A model generated the notes under the pieces. That model saw only the letters and a list, made by a program, of their open reading frames with translations, searched no databases and was not told where the DNA came from. From an uncultured Collinsella sp. (GTDB lineage: Bacteria > Actinomycetota > Coriobacteriia > Coriobacteriales > Coriobacteriaceae), in the NCBI GenBank assembly GCA_900540985.1, contig UQIC01000009.1, positions 4,770-68,769 of the forward strand: a stretch of 64,000 nucleotides of DNA. The letters are read 5' to 3'. Position 1 is the first letter of the stretch, and each line of letters opens with the position of its first letter. Below, in pieces: positions 1-7,208 of the stretch. The position numbers and the translations under genes were made by a program.

Positions 1-111
1 ACTTTTGTCACTTTGGCGACTAGGTCGTTTTGCAACAAGGCATTTACCTGCGGCTTTATAAAGTGATATGGATGGTCTGCTCGGCAAGTTCCAAAAAGTC
101 TACTCACTTAG
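1..111. repeat. Dispersed intergenic repeat, copy 1 (left end cut by window)
   Basis: This stretch aligns over its whole length with the element at 10012-10134. Shared blocks are ACTTTT at the left, TTTTGC and CAAGG, TACCTGCGG in the middle, and AAAAAGTCTACTCACTTAG at 93-111. In the second copy the right arm is mirrored by an inverted left arm; here the left arm begins at or before base 1. I see no credible gene in it. It is probably a non-autonomous repeat or a structured transcript. Confidence 0.7.
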
Positions 112-177
112 TTTTTGACGAGAAGCCGATGCCGAAGACGGTCCTATTTCAGGGCGTTAACAAGTTCGTGAGGCACG

Positions 178-208
178 AAAAAGGCCCGGACCAATACGGT
201 CCGGGCCT
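178..208 (-). terminator. Rho-independent terminator of rubrerythrin gene
   Basis: An 11-bp perfect stem (182-192 with 198-208) around a 5-nt loop is followed on the minus strand by TTTTTCG. It lies 35 bp beyond the stop codon of the rubrerythrin gene. Confidence 0.85.
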
Positions 209-242
209 CATCGAGTTAGAGGTTATGTCTCAAGCGGTTGGC

Positions 243-803
243 TTAACCAAAGTAGCGCTTAAGCAGGCCGGCAAAAGCTTTGCCGTGGCGGGCCTCGTCG
301 CGAGCCATCTCGTGCACGGTGTCGTGGATGGCATCGAGGCCAGCGGCCTTGGCGCGCTTGGCAAGATCGGTCTTGCCGGCGGTGGCGCCGTTCTCGGCCT
401 CAACGCGCATCTCGAGGTTCTTCTTGGTGGAGTCGGTCACGACCTCGCCCAGGAGCTCGGCGAACTTGGCGGCATGCTCGGCCTCCTCGTGGGCAGCCTT
501 CTCCCAGTACAGGCCGATCTCGGGATAACCCTCGCGATGAGCGACGCGAGCCATGGCCAGGTACATACCGACCTCGGAGCACTCGCCCTCAAAGTTGGCG
601 CGCAGGTCGGCAACGATGTCCTCGGAGACGCCCTCCATCTTGGCGACGCCCACGACGTGCTCGGCAGCCCACTCGAGCTGACCCTCCTCCTGCTTCAGGA
701 AACGAGAACCGGGAACGCCGCACTGGGGGCACTTAAAATCCTCGGGCAGCTGGTCGCCGTCGAACTCTTCCACATAACCGCAAACGGGGCAAACAAACTT
801 CAT
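243..803 (-). CDS. Rubrerythrin with N-terminal rubredoxin domain
   Basis: Non-haem iron peroxidase that reduces hydrogen peroxide in the cytoplasm of anaerobes. The 186-residue protein opens with a rubredoxin-type iron site (C5, C8, C25, C28) and continues with a ferritin-like four-helix diiron domain. Typical ligand motifs are visible: an early Glu in EGECSE, EEAEHA, and DEARHG near the C-terminus. The rubredoxin-first order is that of the reverse rubrerythrins known from clostridia. The start at MKFVCPVCGY was chosen over an upstream ATG because AAAGGA sits 8 nt before it and the family begins there. It is monocistronic, with its own promoter and terminator. Confidence 0.93.
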   Translation of the reverse strand: MKFVCPVCGYVEEFDGDQLPEDFKCPQCGVPGSRFLKQEEGQLEWAAEHVVGVAKMEGVSEDIVADLRANFEGECSEVGMYLAMARVAHREGYPEIGLYWEKAAHEEAEHAAKFAELLGEVVTDSTKKNLEMRVEAENGATAGKTDLAKRAKAAGLDAIHDTVHEMARDEARHGKAFAGLLKRYFG

Positions 804-887
804 GATTCGATCCTTTCGATCGATGGCGATTGTGCGCTCGTCCGGTCCCGTAAGGGCCCTCTCCGGACGTGCGTCTTGACGAGTTCT

Positions 888-915
888 ATTATCCATAAAT
901 GCAACCAAATGTGAA
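888..915 (-). promoter_or_regulatory. Probable sigma-70 promoter of rubrerythrin gene
   Basis: On the minus strand TTCACA (910-915) and GATAAT (888-893) are separated by 16 bp, each one mismatch from consensus. It lies about 85 bp upstream of the rubrerythrin start. Confidence 0.6.
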
Positions 916-961
916 GCCTATTAGGAATGATTTTTAATAAAACAATTTCGAGATATGAAGA

Positions 962-977
962 TGTTGATTGATTAACG
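962..977. promoter_or_regulatory. Rex-like operator, distal site
   Basis: TGTTGA-4 nt-TTAACG is an imperfect inverted repeat with the spacing of the clostridial Rex consensus (TGTTAA-N4-TTAACA). It lies about 85 bp upstream of the alcohol dehydrogenase start. Assignment to Rex is inference from the motif and the NADH-linked genes downstream. Confidence 0.5.
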
Positions 978-1025
978 ATTGGGAGGCCGTCTGCGATCTT
1001 TGCTGAGTACAATCGGGCGAGCAAA

Positions 1026-1041
1026 TGTTGACCTATCAACA
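1026..1041. promoter_or_regulatory. Rex-like operator, proximal site
   Basis: TGTTGA-CCTA-TCAACA is a perfect 6-4-6 inverted repeat directly in front of the Shine-Dalgarno AAGGAG (1046-1051). A bound repressor here would block transcription or early elongation of the alcohol/aldehyde dehydrogenase operon. Confidence 0.55.
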
Positions 1042-1059
1042 AATGAAGGAGTTTCCTTT

Positions 1060-2280
1060 ATGCATCTAGCCCGTCGTGCCTGGTGCCGAACATATCAGAC
1101 GGTTTTTCGCATTGCATTGCCGATCCTGCCCTATACCGAGCCGCGCATTTTAGAGCATGCCGAGGATGTGCCCGCGGTGCTTCAAAAGCGCTCGATTCAG
1201 AAGGTCCTTATCGTGACGGATCCCGGCATTGCCCGTCTGGGGCTCACGGCACCGCTCGAGACGGCGCTCGCATCCAGGGGGATTGGCGTTACGGTCTATG
1301 CCGAAACGCGTGCGAACCCCACGGTCTCAAACGTGGAGGAAGCGGCGTTCCTGTATCGAGAGAGCGCCTGTCAGGCCATTATCGGTTTTGGCGGAGGATC
1401 AGCCATGGACTGCGCCAAGGGTGTGGGGGCGCGCATTGCGCAGCCAAACAAGCCCATCAACAAGATGCGCGGCCTACTGCGGATTCATCGTCTCCTGCCG
1501 CTGCTTATTGCGGTTCCCACTACCGCCGGTACGGGAAGCGAAGTCACGCTCGCGGCGGTTATCACCGATGACGAGACGCACTACAAATACCCCATTAACG
1601 ACTTTGTGCTCATCCCGCGTTTTGCAGTCCACGACCCCGAGTTTACGTGCGGCTTGCCCGCTTCCATTACGGGGCAGACGGGCATGGACGCCCTGACGCA
1701 TGCCGTTGAGGCCTTTATCGGGCGAAGCACCACGCCCTATACGCGCAAGATGGCGCGACAGGCGGTGCAGCTTATCCACGACAATTTGCTCGAGGCCTAT
1801 GAGCATGGTGACGACATGCGCGCTCGTCGCAATATGCTTTCGGCGGCGTATAAGGCGGGCGTTGCGTTTACCCGCTCCTATGTCGGATATGTGCATGCCA
1901 TCGCGCACAGTCTGGGCGGCCGATACGGAATTCCGCACGGTTTGGCCAACGCGATCATCCTGCCGCACATGCTTCGCGCTTATGGTGACGCCGCCGCCCC
2001 CAAGCTTGCCGATCTTGCTCGCATGGCGGGCATTGCGCCGGCTACCGCGCAGGATAGTCTTGCGGCCGAGGCCTTTATCGATTGGGTCGACCGCATGAAC
2101 GAGATCCTGGGAATCCCCAAATATGTCTCGGGCATTCGCCGCTCCGACATTCCCGAGATGGCGGCGCATGCCGATGCCGAGGCCAATCCGCTGTACCCCG
2201 TTCCGCTTTTGATGGACCGCTTGGAGCTCGAGCGTATGTACGAGGTCGTCGCGGGTGGTATGTTTGAGGACGAGAACTAG
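1060..2280 (+). CDS. Iron-containing alcohol dehydrogenase
   Basis: NAD(P)H-dependent alcohol dehydrogenase of the group III (FucO/AdhB) family, 406 residues, cytoplasmic. The NAD-binding GGGS motif is at 111-114. The second family signature PTTAGTGSE is near 153-161. The metal ligands expected for the family are present: D210, H214, H279 and H293, the last pair spaced 14 apart as in FucO. The ATG at 1060 has AAGGAG 8 nt upstream; the longer open frame from 979 lacks a ribosome site. The aldehyde dehydrogenase starts 9 bp after this stop, so the pair probably interconverts an alcohol, its aldehyde and its acid. The physiological substrate cannot be told from sequence. Confidence 0.93.
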   Translation: MHLARRAWCRTYQTVFRIALPILPYTEPRILEHAEDVPAVLQKRSIQKVLIVTDPGIARLGLTAPLETALASRGIGVTVYAETRANPTVSNVEEAAFLYRESACQAIIGFGGGSAMDCAKGVGARIAQPNKPINKMRGLLRIHRLLPLLIAVPTTAGTGSEVTLAAVITDDETHYKYPINDFVLIPRFAVHDPEFTCGLPASITGQTGMDALTHAVEAFIGRSTTPYTRKMARQAVQLIHDNLLEAYEHGDDMRARRNMLSAAYKAGVAFTRSYVGYVHAIAHSLGGRYGIPHGLANAIILPHMLRAYGDAAAPKLADLARMAGIAPATAQDSLAAEAFIDWVDRMNEILGIPKYVSGIRRSDIPEMAAHADAEANPLYPVPLLMDRLELERMYEVVAGGMFEDEN

Positions 2281-2289
2281 GAGGGTGCC

Positions 2290-3669
2290 ATGAACACCGA
2301 GGAAATTGCGCGCATCGTCGGCGATCAGCGCACTTACTTTAAAACGCACGCTACGTTTGATGTTGATGCCCGACGTCGCGCGCTCGTGAGTTTACGCGAT
2401 GCGGTGCGGGCCCACGAGGCCGATATCGCCCATGCGCTCAAGACCGATTTGGGGAAGTCGCATGACGAGGCCTATATGTGCGAGATTGGTACGTCGCTTT
2501 CCGAGATTCGACATCAGATCGCTCACGTGGCTCGGTGGAGTCGTCCACGCCTGCGTCCGTGCGATCTCGCTAACGCCGTGAGCGTGTGCAAAACGCAAGC
2601 CGTGCCCTATGGCGTCACACTTATCATGGCTCCGTGGAACTACCCGTTTTTGCTAACACTCGAGCCGCTCGCCGGCGCCCTTGCCGCGGGCAATACCGTG
2701 GTCATCAAGCCGAGTGCCTATGCTCCGGCATCGAGCGCGGTGCTCAAGCAAATCTGTGAAGAGGCATTTGATCCGTGCCTGGTGACGGTTGTCGAGGGCG
2801 GGCGCGCCGAAAACGAAGCGCTGCTCGATGAGTGCTGGGACAAGATCTTCTTTACCGGTAGCGTTCCGGTCGGCAAGCTCGTTATGGAGCTCGCGAGCAA
2901 AAACCTCACGCCCGTGACGCTTGAGCTGGGCGGCAAGAGCCCCTGCATCGTGGATGCGACGGCAAACTTGAAGGTCGCGGCACGGCGTATCGCCTTTGGC
3001 AAATGGCTCAACGTGGGGCAGACCTGCGTGGCGCCCGACTACCTGCTGGTCGATACGCGCGTGCACGACGAGCTGCTGGGCCTCATCAAGGAAGAGGTCC
3101 GCCGTATGTTTGGCGAGCATCCGCTCGATAACGAGGATTACGGGCATATCGTCAACGCCAAGCATTTTGCGCGCGTGCGCGGGCTGATCGATCCCGATAA
3201 GGTCGTGCTTGGAGGCACCGCGCGGGAGACTTCGCTGAAGATCGAGCCGACGATTTTGGACGGCGTGACCCCCGATGACGCCGTGATGCAGGAGGAGATC
3301 TTCGGTCCCATCTTGCCGGTGCTGACGTTTGAGAGCCTAGACGAGGCCGAAGCGTTTATTACGGATCGTCCGACGCCGCTGGCCCTGTATATCTTTAGTC
3401 AGGATCGCGCAGTTCAGCAGCGCTTCGTGCGTTACGTGCCCTTTGGCGGTGGCTGTGTCAACGACACGATCATGCACTTGGCTACGAGCCATATGGGCTT
3501 TGGCGGCATGGGCGCGAGCGGTATGGGGCAGTACCATGGACGCGAGAGCTTCGATACGTTTAGCCACAAGAAGAGTATCGTGAACAAGGCAACTTGGCTG
3601 GACGTGCCGTTTCGGTATGCGCCCTACGCAAGCTGGAAGCACAAGTTCGTGCGCATGTTTGTGCATTAG
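2290..3669 (+). CDS. NAD(P)-dependent aldehyde dehydrogenase (class 3-like)
   Basis: Oxidises an aldehyde to the acid with NAD(P)+. The 459-residue length is that of the class 3 / fatty-aldehyde group. Catalytic features are intact: N117 in PWNYP, E212 in LELGGKSP, the nucleophile C246 in GQTC, and a late EEIFGP motif. The C-terminus ends in an aromatic and basic tail, as in membrane-associated class 3 enzymes, but no clear transmembrane helix is seen. It is co-transcribed with the upstream iron alcohol dehydrogenase (9-bp gap, GGAGGG before ATG) and should share its Rex-like control. A hairpin follows the stop. Confidence 0.93.
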   Translation: MNTEEIARIVGDQRTYFKTHATFDVDARRRALVSLRDAVRAHEADIAHALKTDLGKSHDEAYMCEIGTSLSEIRHQIAHVARWSRPRLRPCDLANAVSVCKTQAVPYGVTLIMAPWNYPFLLTLEPLAGALAAGNTVVIKPSAYAPASSAVLKQICEEAFDPCLVTVVEGGRAENEALLDECWDKIFFTGSVPVGKLVMELASKNLTPVTLELGGKSPCIVDATANLKVAARRIAFGKWLNVGQTCVAPDYLLVDTRVHDELLGLIKEEVRRMFGEHPLDNEDYGHIVNAKHFARVRGLIDPDKVVLGGTARETSLKIEPTILDGVTPDDAVMQEEIFGPILPVLTFESLDEAEAFITDRPTPLALYIFSQDRAVQQRFVRYVPFGGGCVNDTIMHLATSHMGFGGMGASGMGQYHGRESFDTFSHKKSIVNKATWLDVPFRYAPYASWKHKFVRMFVH

Positions 3670-3677
3670 AAAAGGGC

Positions 3678-3717
3678 GCAGGTAATACGAACAAGTGTTC
3701 CTATTACCTGCATTTTG
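3678..3717 (+). terminator. Long hairpin after adh-aldh operon, possibly bidirectional
   Basis: GCAGGTAATA (3678-3687) pairs with TATTACCTGC (3702-3711), and inside it GAACA pairs with TGTTC. ATTTTGCG follows on the plus strand and CCCTTTTC on the minus strand, so it could end both the upstream operon and an antisense RNA coming from the right. Confidence 0.65.
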
Positions 3718-3748
3718 CGTTAGACTACTGTTATGGAGCACGGATGGG

Positions 3749-3773
3749 CCAACTCCCTTTAGAAGGGATTTGG
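3749..3773 (+). promoter_or_regulatory. Hairpin hiding the toxin ribosome site
   Basis: CCAA-c-TCCCTT (3749-3759), a 3-nt loop, then AAGGGA-t-TTGG (3763-3773) form a stem that pairs the Shine-Dalgarno AAGGGA and ends 1 nt before the ATG at 3775. A sequestered ribosome site is typical of type I toxin mRNAs. Confidence 0.6.
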
Positions 3774-3774
3774 T

Positions 3775-3858
3775 ATGAACGTAAGCGATGTTATTTCGTT
3801 ATTGGCGTTGTTGATTGCGGCTATCGAACTCGGTCTGTTTATCGGCCGAATGAAATAG
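3775..3858 (+). CDS. Tiny hydrophobic peptide, candidate type I toxin (holin-like)
   Basis: A 27-residue ORF, MNVSDVISLLALLIAAIELG followed by LFIGRMK: a polar start, one hydrophobic helix of about 18 residues and a basic tail. It resembles the putative holin-like toxin peptides (Fst/TxpA style) of Gram-positive bacteria, which insert into the membrane. Three things support it as a gene: AAGGGA 6 nt upstream, that ribosome site being folded into a hairpin, and a good promoter on the opposite strand at 3953-3981 that would transcribe an RNA overlapping its 3' end. Function is inferred from architecture only. It could be a chance ORF. Confidence 0.5.
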   Translation: MNVSDVISLLALLIAAIELGLFIGRMK

Positions 3859-3952
3859 CCGCCCCCGCGTAAGCGAAGACGGCCACTTCTCACGATGAAA
3901 ACGTGTATCGGAGTTGGCAAGACCCGCGGCAACGAGTGCCATCCGTGTTCCT

Positions 3953-3981
3953 ATCTTATCTGCAAGCGTTCTGTCGCGCAA
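3953..3981 (-). promoter_or_regulatory. Probable promoter of antisense RNA to the tiny toxin
   Basis: Minus strand TTGCGC (3976-3981), 17-bp spacer, TAAGAT (3953-3958). Transcription would start near 3946 and run leftward across 3858-3775 towards the hairpin at 3678-3711, giving an RNA of up to about 270 nt. No ORF lies on that strand here. An antisense antitoxin RNA is the natural reading. Confidence 0.5.
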
Positions 3982-4094
3982 GCGTTGAGGCAAACGATTG
4001 AAGGACGCAGACAGGATGTATTTGTGTCCGCACGGGACCGTAGACTTCTCAATAAGGTTACACACCGGTTTATCCGGCCGTTAGGGGAGTTGCT

Positions 4095-4421
4095 ATGTAC
4101 GAGCCTTCACGTGTTCTTCTGTCGTTTCACATCGCAGGATTTCAATATGCCGACGGCGCTTTGGTCCTAGGCGATCTTAAAGCGGGCGATAAACTGACGC
4201 TGTGTGCCGAGCGCGATAATCCCCATGACCCCGAGGCAGTTGCGATCTACTATGGCAAGACCAAACTTGGCTACGTTCCGGGAAACGAGGTCGGCCCACT
4301 GTCCCTGATGATGTATTACGGCCACGAGGACGTATTTGAGGCCCGTGTGCAACAGGTTGCTCCCGAGCGCAGCCCGTGGCATCAGGTGCGCGTTGGGCTC
4401 TATGTGGTGGATGCTCGCTAG
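4095..4421 (+). CDS. HIRAN domain protein
   Basis: A 108-residue protein made almost entirely of one HIRAN domain (about residues 8-105). The recognisable parts are GFQYADGALVLGDLKAGD, the LTLCAERDNPHDPEAVAIYY stretch and LGYVPGNEVGPLS. HIRAN domains bind 3' single-stranded DNA ends or stalled forks in eukaryotic Rad5/HLTF; stand-alone bacterial forms are common but poorly studied. The start has AGGGGAG 5 nt upstream. The small charged protein starts 18 bp downstream, so the two are probably co-transcribed. Confidence 0.82.
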   Translation: MYEPSRVLLSFHIAGFQYADGALVLGDLKAGDKLTLCAERDNPHDPEAVAIYYGKTKLGYVPGNEVGPLSLMMYYGHEDVFEARVQQVAPERSPWHQVRVGLYVVDAR

Positions 4422-4439
4422 TCGGCAATGGAGGCTGCC

Positions 4440-4619
4440 ATGTTTGATGACGATGACCTGTTCGATCTGACAGATGATCCGTTTGAGTGGGATATGCTAC
4501 TCGATGATGATGAGTTGGAGCAGGACCGTAGGAAACGGCAGGACAAGAAAACTCAGAGTGACGCTTCGAAAAAGCGAGACAAGCGCCGCCGCGGACTGTT
4601 CGGTGGGCTCTTTGGATAA
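4440..4619 (+). CDS. Small acidic/basic hypothetical protein
   Basis: A 59-residue protein with a strongly acidic first half (repeated Asp/Glu around DDDDLFDLTDDPFEWD) and a Lys/Arg-rich second half ending RRRGLFGGLFG. No known family recognised. The ATG at 4440 is preferred over the in-frame ATG at 4428 because GGAGG lies 5 nt before it. It sits 18 bp after the HIRAN gene and 66 bp before the metallophosphoesterase. The charge segregation suggests a nucleic-acid or protein partner, but that is speculation. Confidence 0.6.
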   Translation: MFDDDDLFDLTDDPFEWDMLLDDDELEQDRRKRQDKKTQSDASKKRDKRRRGLFGGLFG

Positions 4620-4685
4620 CCGCCGCATCGCTACGTCTGTATACTTAGCACGAGTTGAACACGTTGCGAAATGAGGACATAGACG

Positions 4686-5231
4686 ATGATGTGGTTTACC
4701 GCCGACCTGCACCTGGGCGATACGAATATCTTGCACGATATGGATCGGCCGTTTGATTCGGTCGAGGAGATGAACCGCAAGGTCATCGATGCCGTCAATG
4801 AGTGCGTAGCGGCGGACGACCGTCTCTATATCTTGGGAGACTTTACCTATCGTTTGCCCCTGGCGGAGGCGGTGCGCCTGCGCGAGCGTATCGAATGTCA
4901 GAACGTGACGCTCATTCGTGGTAACCATGACGGCGACTGGGAAGATCCCGACGTACCGCAGATTTGGGAAGACGTGCGCGATTACCTGGAGATTGCTCCC
5001 GGCTATGCCAAGGGCCATCGACTGGTGTTGAGCCATTATCCCATGCTCAGCTGGAATGGCAAGGCGCGTGGCGCCATCATGCTGCACGGGCATATCCACA
5101 GTAGGGGAGACCGCACCAACGCGCGCAACCGCGATCGCGAGCGCCCTATCTTTCGCTACGATGTCGGTCTCGATGCCAACGAGTACAAGCCCGTAAGCCG
5201 CGATCAGATTCTTAGCTTCTTTGGGTTATAG
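4686..5231 (+). CDS. Calcineurin-like metallophosphoesterase
   Basis: A 181-residue two-metal phosphoesterase. All family motifs are in place: DLH at 7-9, GD at 51-52, GNHD at 79-82, H117 in LSHYP, and GHIH at 135-138. The size and the close GNHD/GHIH layout match the small YfcE/MJ0936-like group, but the substrate is unknown. A GAGGAC ribosome site precedes ATGATG. The GGGAC hairpin begins directly after the stop and is followed by a strong terminator. Confidence 0.88.
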   Translation: MMWFTADLHLGDTNILHDMDRPFDSVEEMNRKVIDAVNECVAADDRLYILGDFTYRLPLAEAVRLRERIECQNVTLIRGNHDGDWEDPDVPQIWEDVRDYLEIAPGYAKGHRLVLSHYPMLSWNGKARGAIMLHGHIHSRGDRTNARNRDRERPIFRYDVGLDANEYKPVSRDQILSFFGL

Positions 5232-5284
5232 GGCGCCAGAACCACCACAAAGGGGACAGGCACCTTTGTGGTGGTTCTGGCGCC
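5232..5284. repeat. GGGAC-core hairpin A, 22-bp perfect stem
   Basis: The 22-nt arms at 5232-5253 and 5263-5284 are perfectly complementary around a 9-nt loop; the top reads AAAGGGGACAGGCACCTTT. It starts at the base after the phosphoesterase stop. Its last six bases (GGCGCC) are also the first strand of the following terminator, so the two structures exclude each other. Related GGGAC-core hairpins occur at 19354, 46192, 49842 and 60266. Confidence 0.75.
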
Positions 5285-5313
5285 GTTGCCATTATGGCGG
5301 CGGCGCCTTTTTT
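5279..5313 (+). terminator. Rho-independent terminator
   Basis: GGCGCCGTTGCC (5279-5290) pairs, with two G-U pairs, to 5296-5307 around a 5-nt loop, followed by TTTTTTG. It competes with hairpin A for bases 5279-5284. Confidence 0.8.
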
Positions 5314-5371
5314 GTCCGTGCGGCGCGGTAGAGTGTAGGCGGTTGAAATTTGCGTCCATCGAGGAGCTGCT

Positions 5372-7129
5372 ATGAACGAGATCAAGTGCCCGCATTGCGG
5401 CGAAGTGTTTAAGGTCGATGCGTCTGGCTATGCGGATATCGTCAAGCAAGTACGCGATGCCGAGTTTTCGCGCGACCTGGATGAGCGTGTGAAGGCAGTC
5501 CAGCGCGAGGGCGAGCAGGCGCTGGAGCTTGAGCGTTCGCGTTCGGCGTCTGCCCTGCAGGAGGCGGAGTCTCAACGCGACGCTCAGCTTGTCGAGCAGA
5601 AGAACGCTGCGGCGCAGGAGTTGGCACAAGAGGTTGCCAAGCGCGATGCCGAGCTTGCCGAGCTGCGCGCCAAGCTCGAGGGCGCTGCCGCAGAGCGCGA
5701 GAGTGCAAGCCAGCGCGCGGCGGTTGAGGCCCGCGCCGATGCTCAAAAGGAGAATGCCGAGCTGCAGCGCGAGATCGACAACTTGCGTGCGCAGCTGGGG
5801 CGCAAGGATGACGAAGCCAAACTCGCCGAGGCGGCGGCACGCAATGCGACTCAAAATGACCTCGCCGCGCGCGATGCTCAGATTGCGGGGTTGCAGGCAA
5901 AGCTTGCCGCCGCAGATAAGGCTCAAGAAATGGCACTCGCAACTGCTGCGGCCGAGGCGCAGCGTAAGCTCGAGGCTGCGCAAAACGAAGCGAATCGTAA
6001 GCTTTCCGATTACCAGACAGAAGTGCGTGAGAAGTTCTCGAATGCTAAGACTCAGTCCGAGCGCGAGGCCGAGGGCCTTCGTGCACAGCTTCGTGAGCAA
6101 GAACTTTCTGCAAAAATGGAGCTGTCGAAGGCGGTCGCCGCGGCGGAGCGAGAGCGCGATGAGGCGCGTGCCAAACTGACGAGCGAGCTGGCGGTGCGCG
6201 ATTCTCGCGAGGAACAGGTCAAGGCGGCACACGAGCTCGAGCTTGCGCAGGCCAAGCGCGCGAGCGATGACCTGATTCGCTACAAGGACGAAGAGATTGA
6301 GCGCCTTAAGGACATGAAGGTCCGCCTGTCCACCAAGATGGTGGGCGAGTCGCTCGAGCAGCACTGCGAGACCGAGTTTAACCGTCTGCGCATGACGGCG
6401 TTTCCTAACGCGTACTTCGAGAAAGATAACGATGCGTCCGAGGGCACCAAGGGCGACTTTATCTTCCGCGAGTGCGACGCGAGCGGCAACGAGGTCATTT
6501 CGATTATGTTCGAGATGAAAAACGAGAACGACGAGACTGCGATCAAGCATAAAAACGAGGACTTCTTTAAGAAACTCGATCACGATCGTCGCCAGAAAGG
6601 CTGTGAGTACGCGGTGCTCTGCACGTTGCTCGAACCCGAGAGCGAGCTTTACAACGCCGGCATCGTGGACGTGAGCTATCGCTACGAGAAGATGTACGTG
6701 ATTCGCCCACAGTTCTTTATTCCCATGATCACGCTTCTTCGCAACGCCGCCATGGGTTCGCTGCGCTATAAGCAGGAACTGGCGGAGTACAAACAGCAGA
6801 ATATCGACGTCACGAACTTCGAAGCCAAGATGGAGAAGTTCAAGAATGATTTCGGTCGCAACTACGAGATCGCGAGCCGCAAGTTCCAAACGGCGATCGA
6901 GGAGATCGACAAGACGATTAGCCATCTGCAGAAAACCAAGGAGGCGTTGCTGTCCTCCGAGAACAATCTGCGCCTAGCCAACAAGAAGGCGGACGATCTT
7001 ACCATTCGCAAGCTCACGTGGGGCAACAAGACCATGAAGGCCGCGTTTGACGAGGCGCGCGGGGCTGCGACAGAGACAAACGATGAGCCAGCCGAGGCGG
7101 ATTCGTATGAGGTCGAGGGTGCCGAGTAA
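5372..7129 (+). CDS. DUF2130 protein: zinc ribbon, coiled coil, nuclease-like C-terminus
   Basis: A 585-residue cytoplasmic protein. It begins with a CPHC half zinc ribbon (C6, C9), continues with an Ala/Glu/Arg-rich coiled coil (about 25-320), and ends with the DUF2130 domain (about 325-530). The latter opens with VGESLEQHCETEFNRLR and carries KGDFIFRE and IMFEMKNEND, a pattern like the D/E-x-K core of the PD-(D/E)XK nucleases, which fits the RmuC-like outline of the family. Exact role unknown; DNA maintenance is plausible. GAGGAG precedes the ATG. It is monocistronic, converging on the helicase gene across a shared terminator. Confidence 0.82.
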   Translation: MNEIKCPHCGEVFKVDASGYADIVKQVRDAEFSRDLDERVKAVQREGEQALELERSRSASALQEAESQRDAQLVEQKNAAAQELAQEVAKRDAELAELRAKLEGAAAERESASQRAAVEARADAQKENAELQREIDNLRAQLGRKDDEAKLAEAAARNATQNDLAARDAQIAGLQAKLAAADKAQEMALATAAAEAQRKLEAAQNEANRKLSDYQTEVREKFSNAKTQSEREAEGLRAQLREQELSAKMELSKAVAAAERERDEARAKLTSELAVRDSREEQVKAAHELELAQAKRASDDLIRYKDEEIERLKDMKVRLSTKMVGESLEQHCETEFNRLRMTAFPNAYFEKDNDASEGTKGDFIFRECDASGNEVISIMFEMKNENDETAIKHKNEDFFKKLDHDRRQKGCEYAVLCTLLEPESELYNAGIVDVSYRYEKMYVIRPQFFIPMITLLRNAAMGSLRYKQELAEYKQQNIDVTNFEAKMEKFKNDFGRNYEIASRKFQTAIEEIDKTISHLQKTKEALLSSENNLRLANKKADDLTIRKLTWGNKTMKAAFDEARGAATETNDEPAEADSYEVEGAE

Positions 7130-7148
7130 GGCATAGCGTATAGCGCAA

Positions 7149-7186
7149 AAGCGGGGCCGCTGGCTATATTGCCAGCGGCCCCGCTT
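7149..7186. terminator. Bidirectional terminator between convergent genes
   Basis: A 14-bp perfect stem (7151-7164 with 7171-7184) is flanked by AAAA on the left and TTCATTTC on the right. It serves the DUF2130 gene (+) and the helicase gene (-). Confidence 0.8.
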
Positions 7187-7208
7187 CATTTCGTTCCAGT
7201 ATGTTCGG

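Noticed and set aside
5204..6925. A 573-codon minus-strand frame opposite the DUF2130 gene
   Set aside because: Leu/Arg/Ala-rich mirror of the coiled coil; the plus-strand reading has a ribosome site and known domain.
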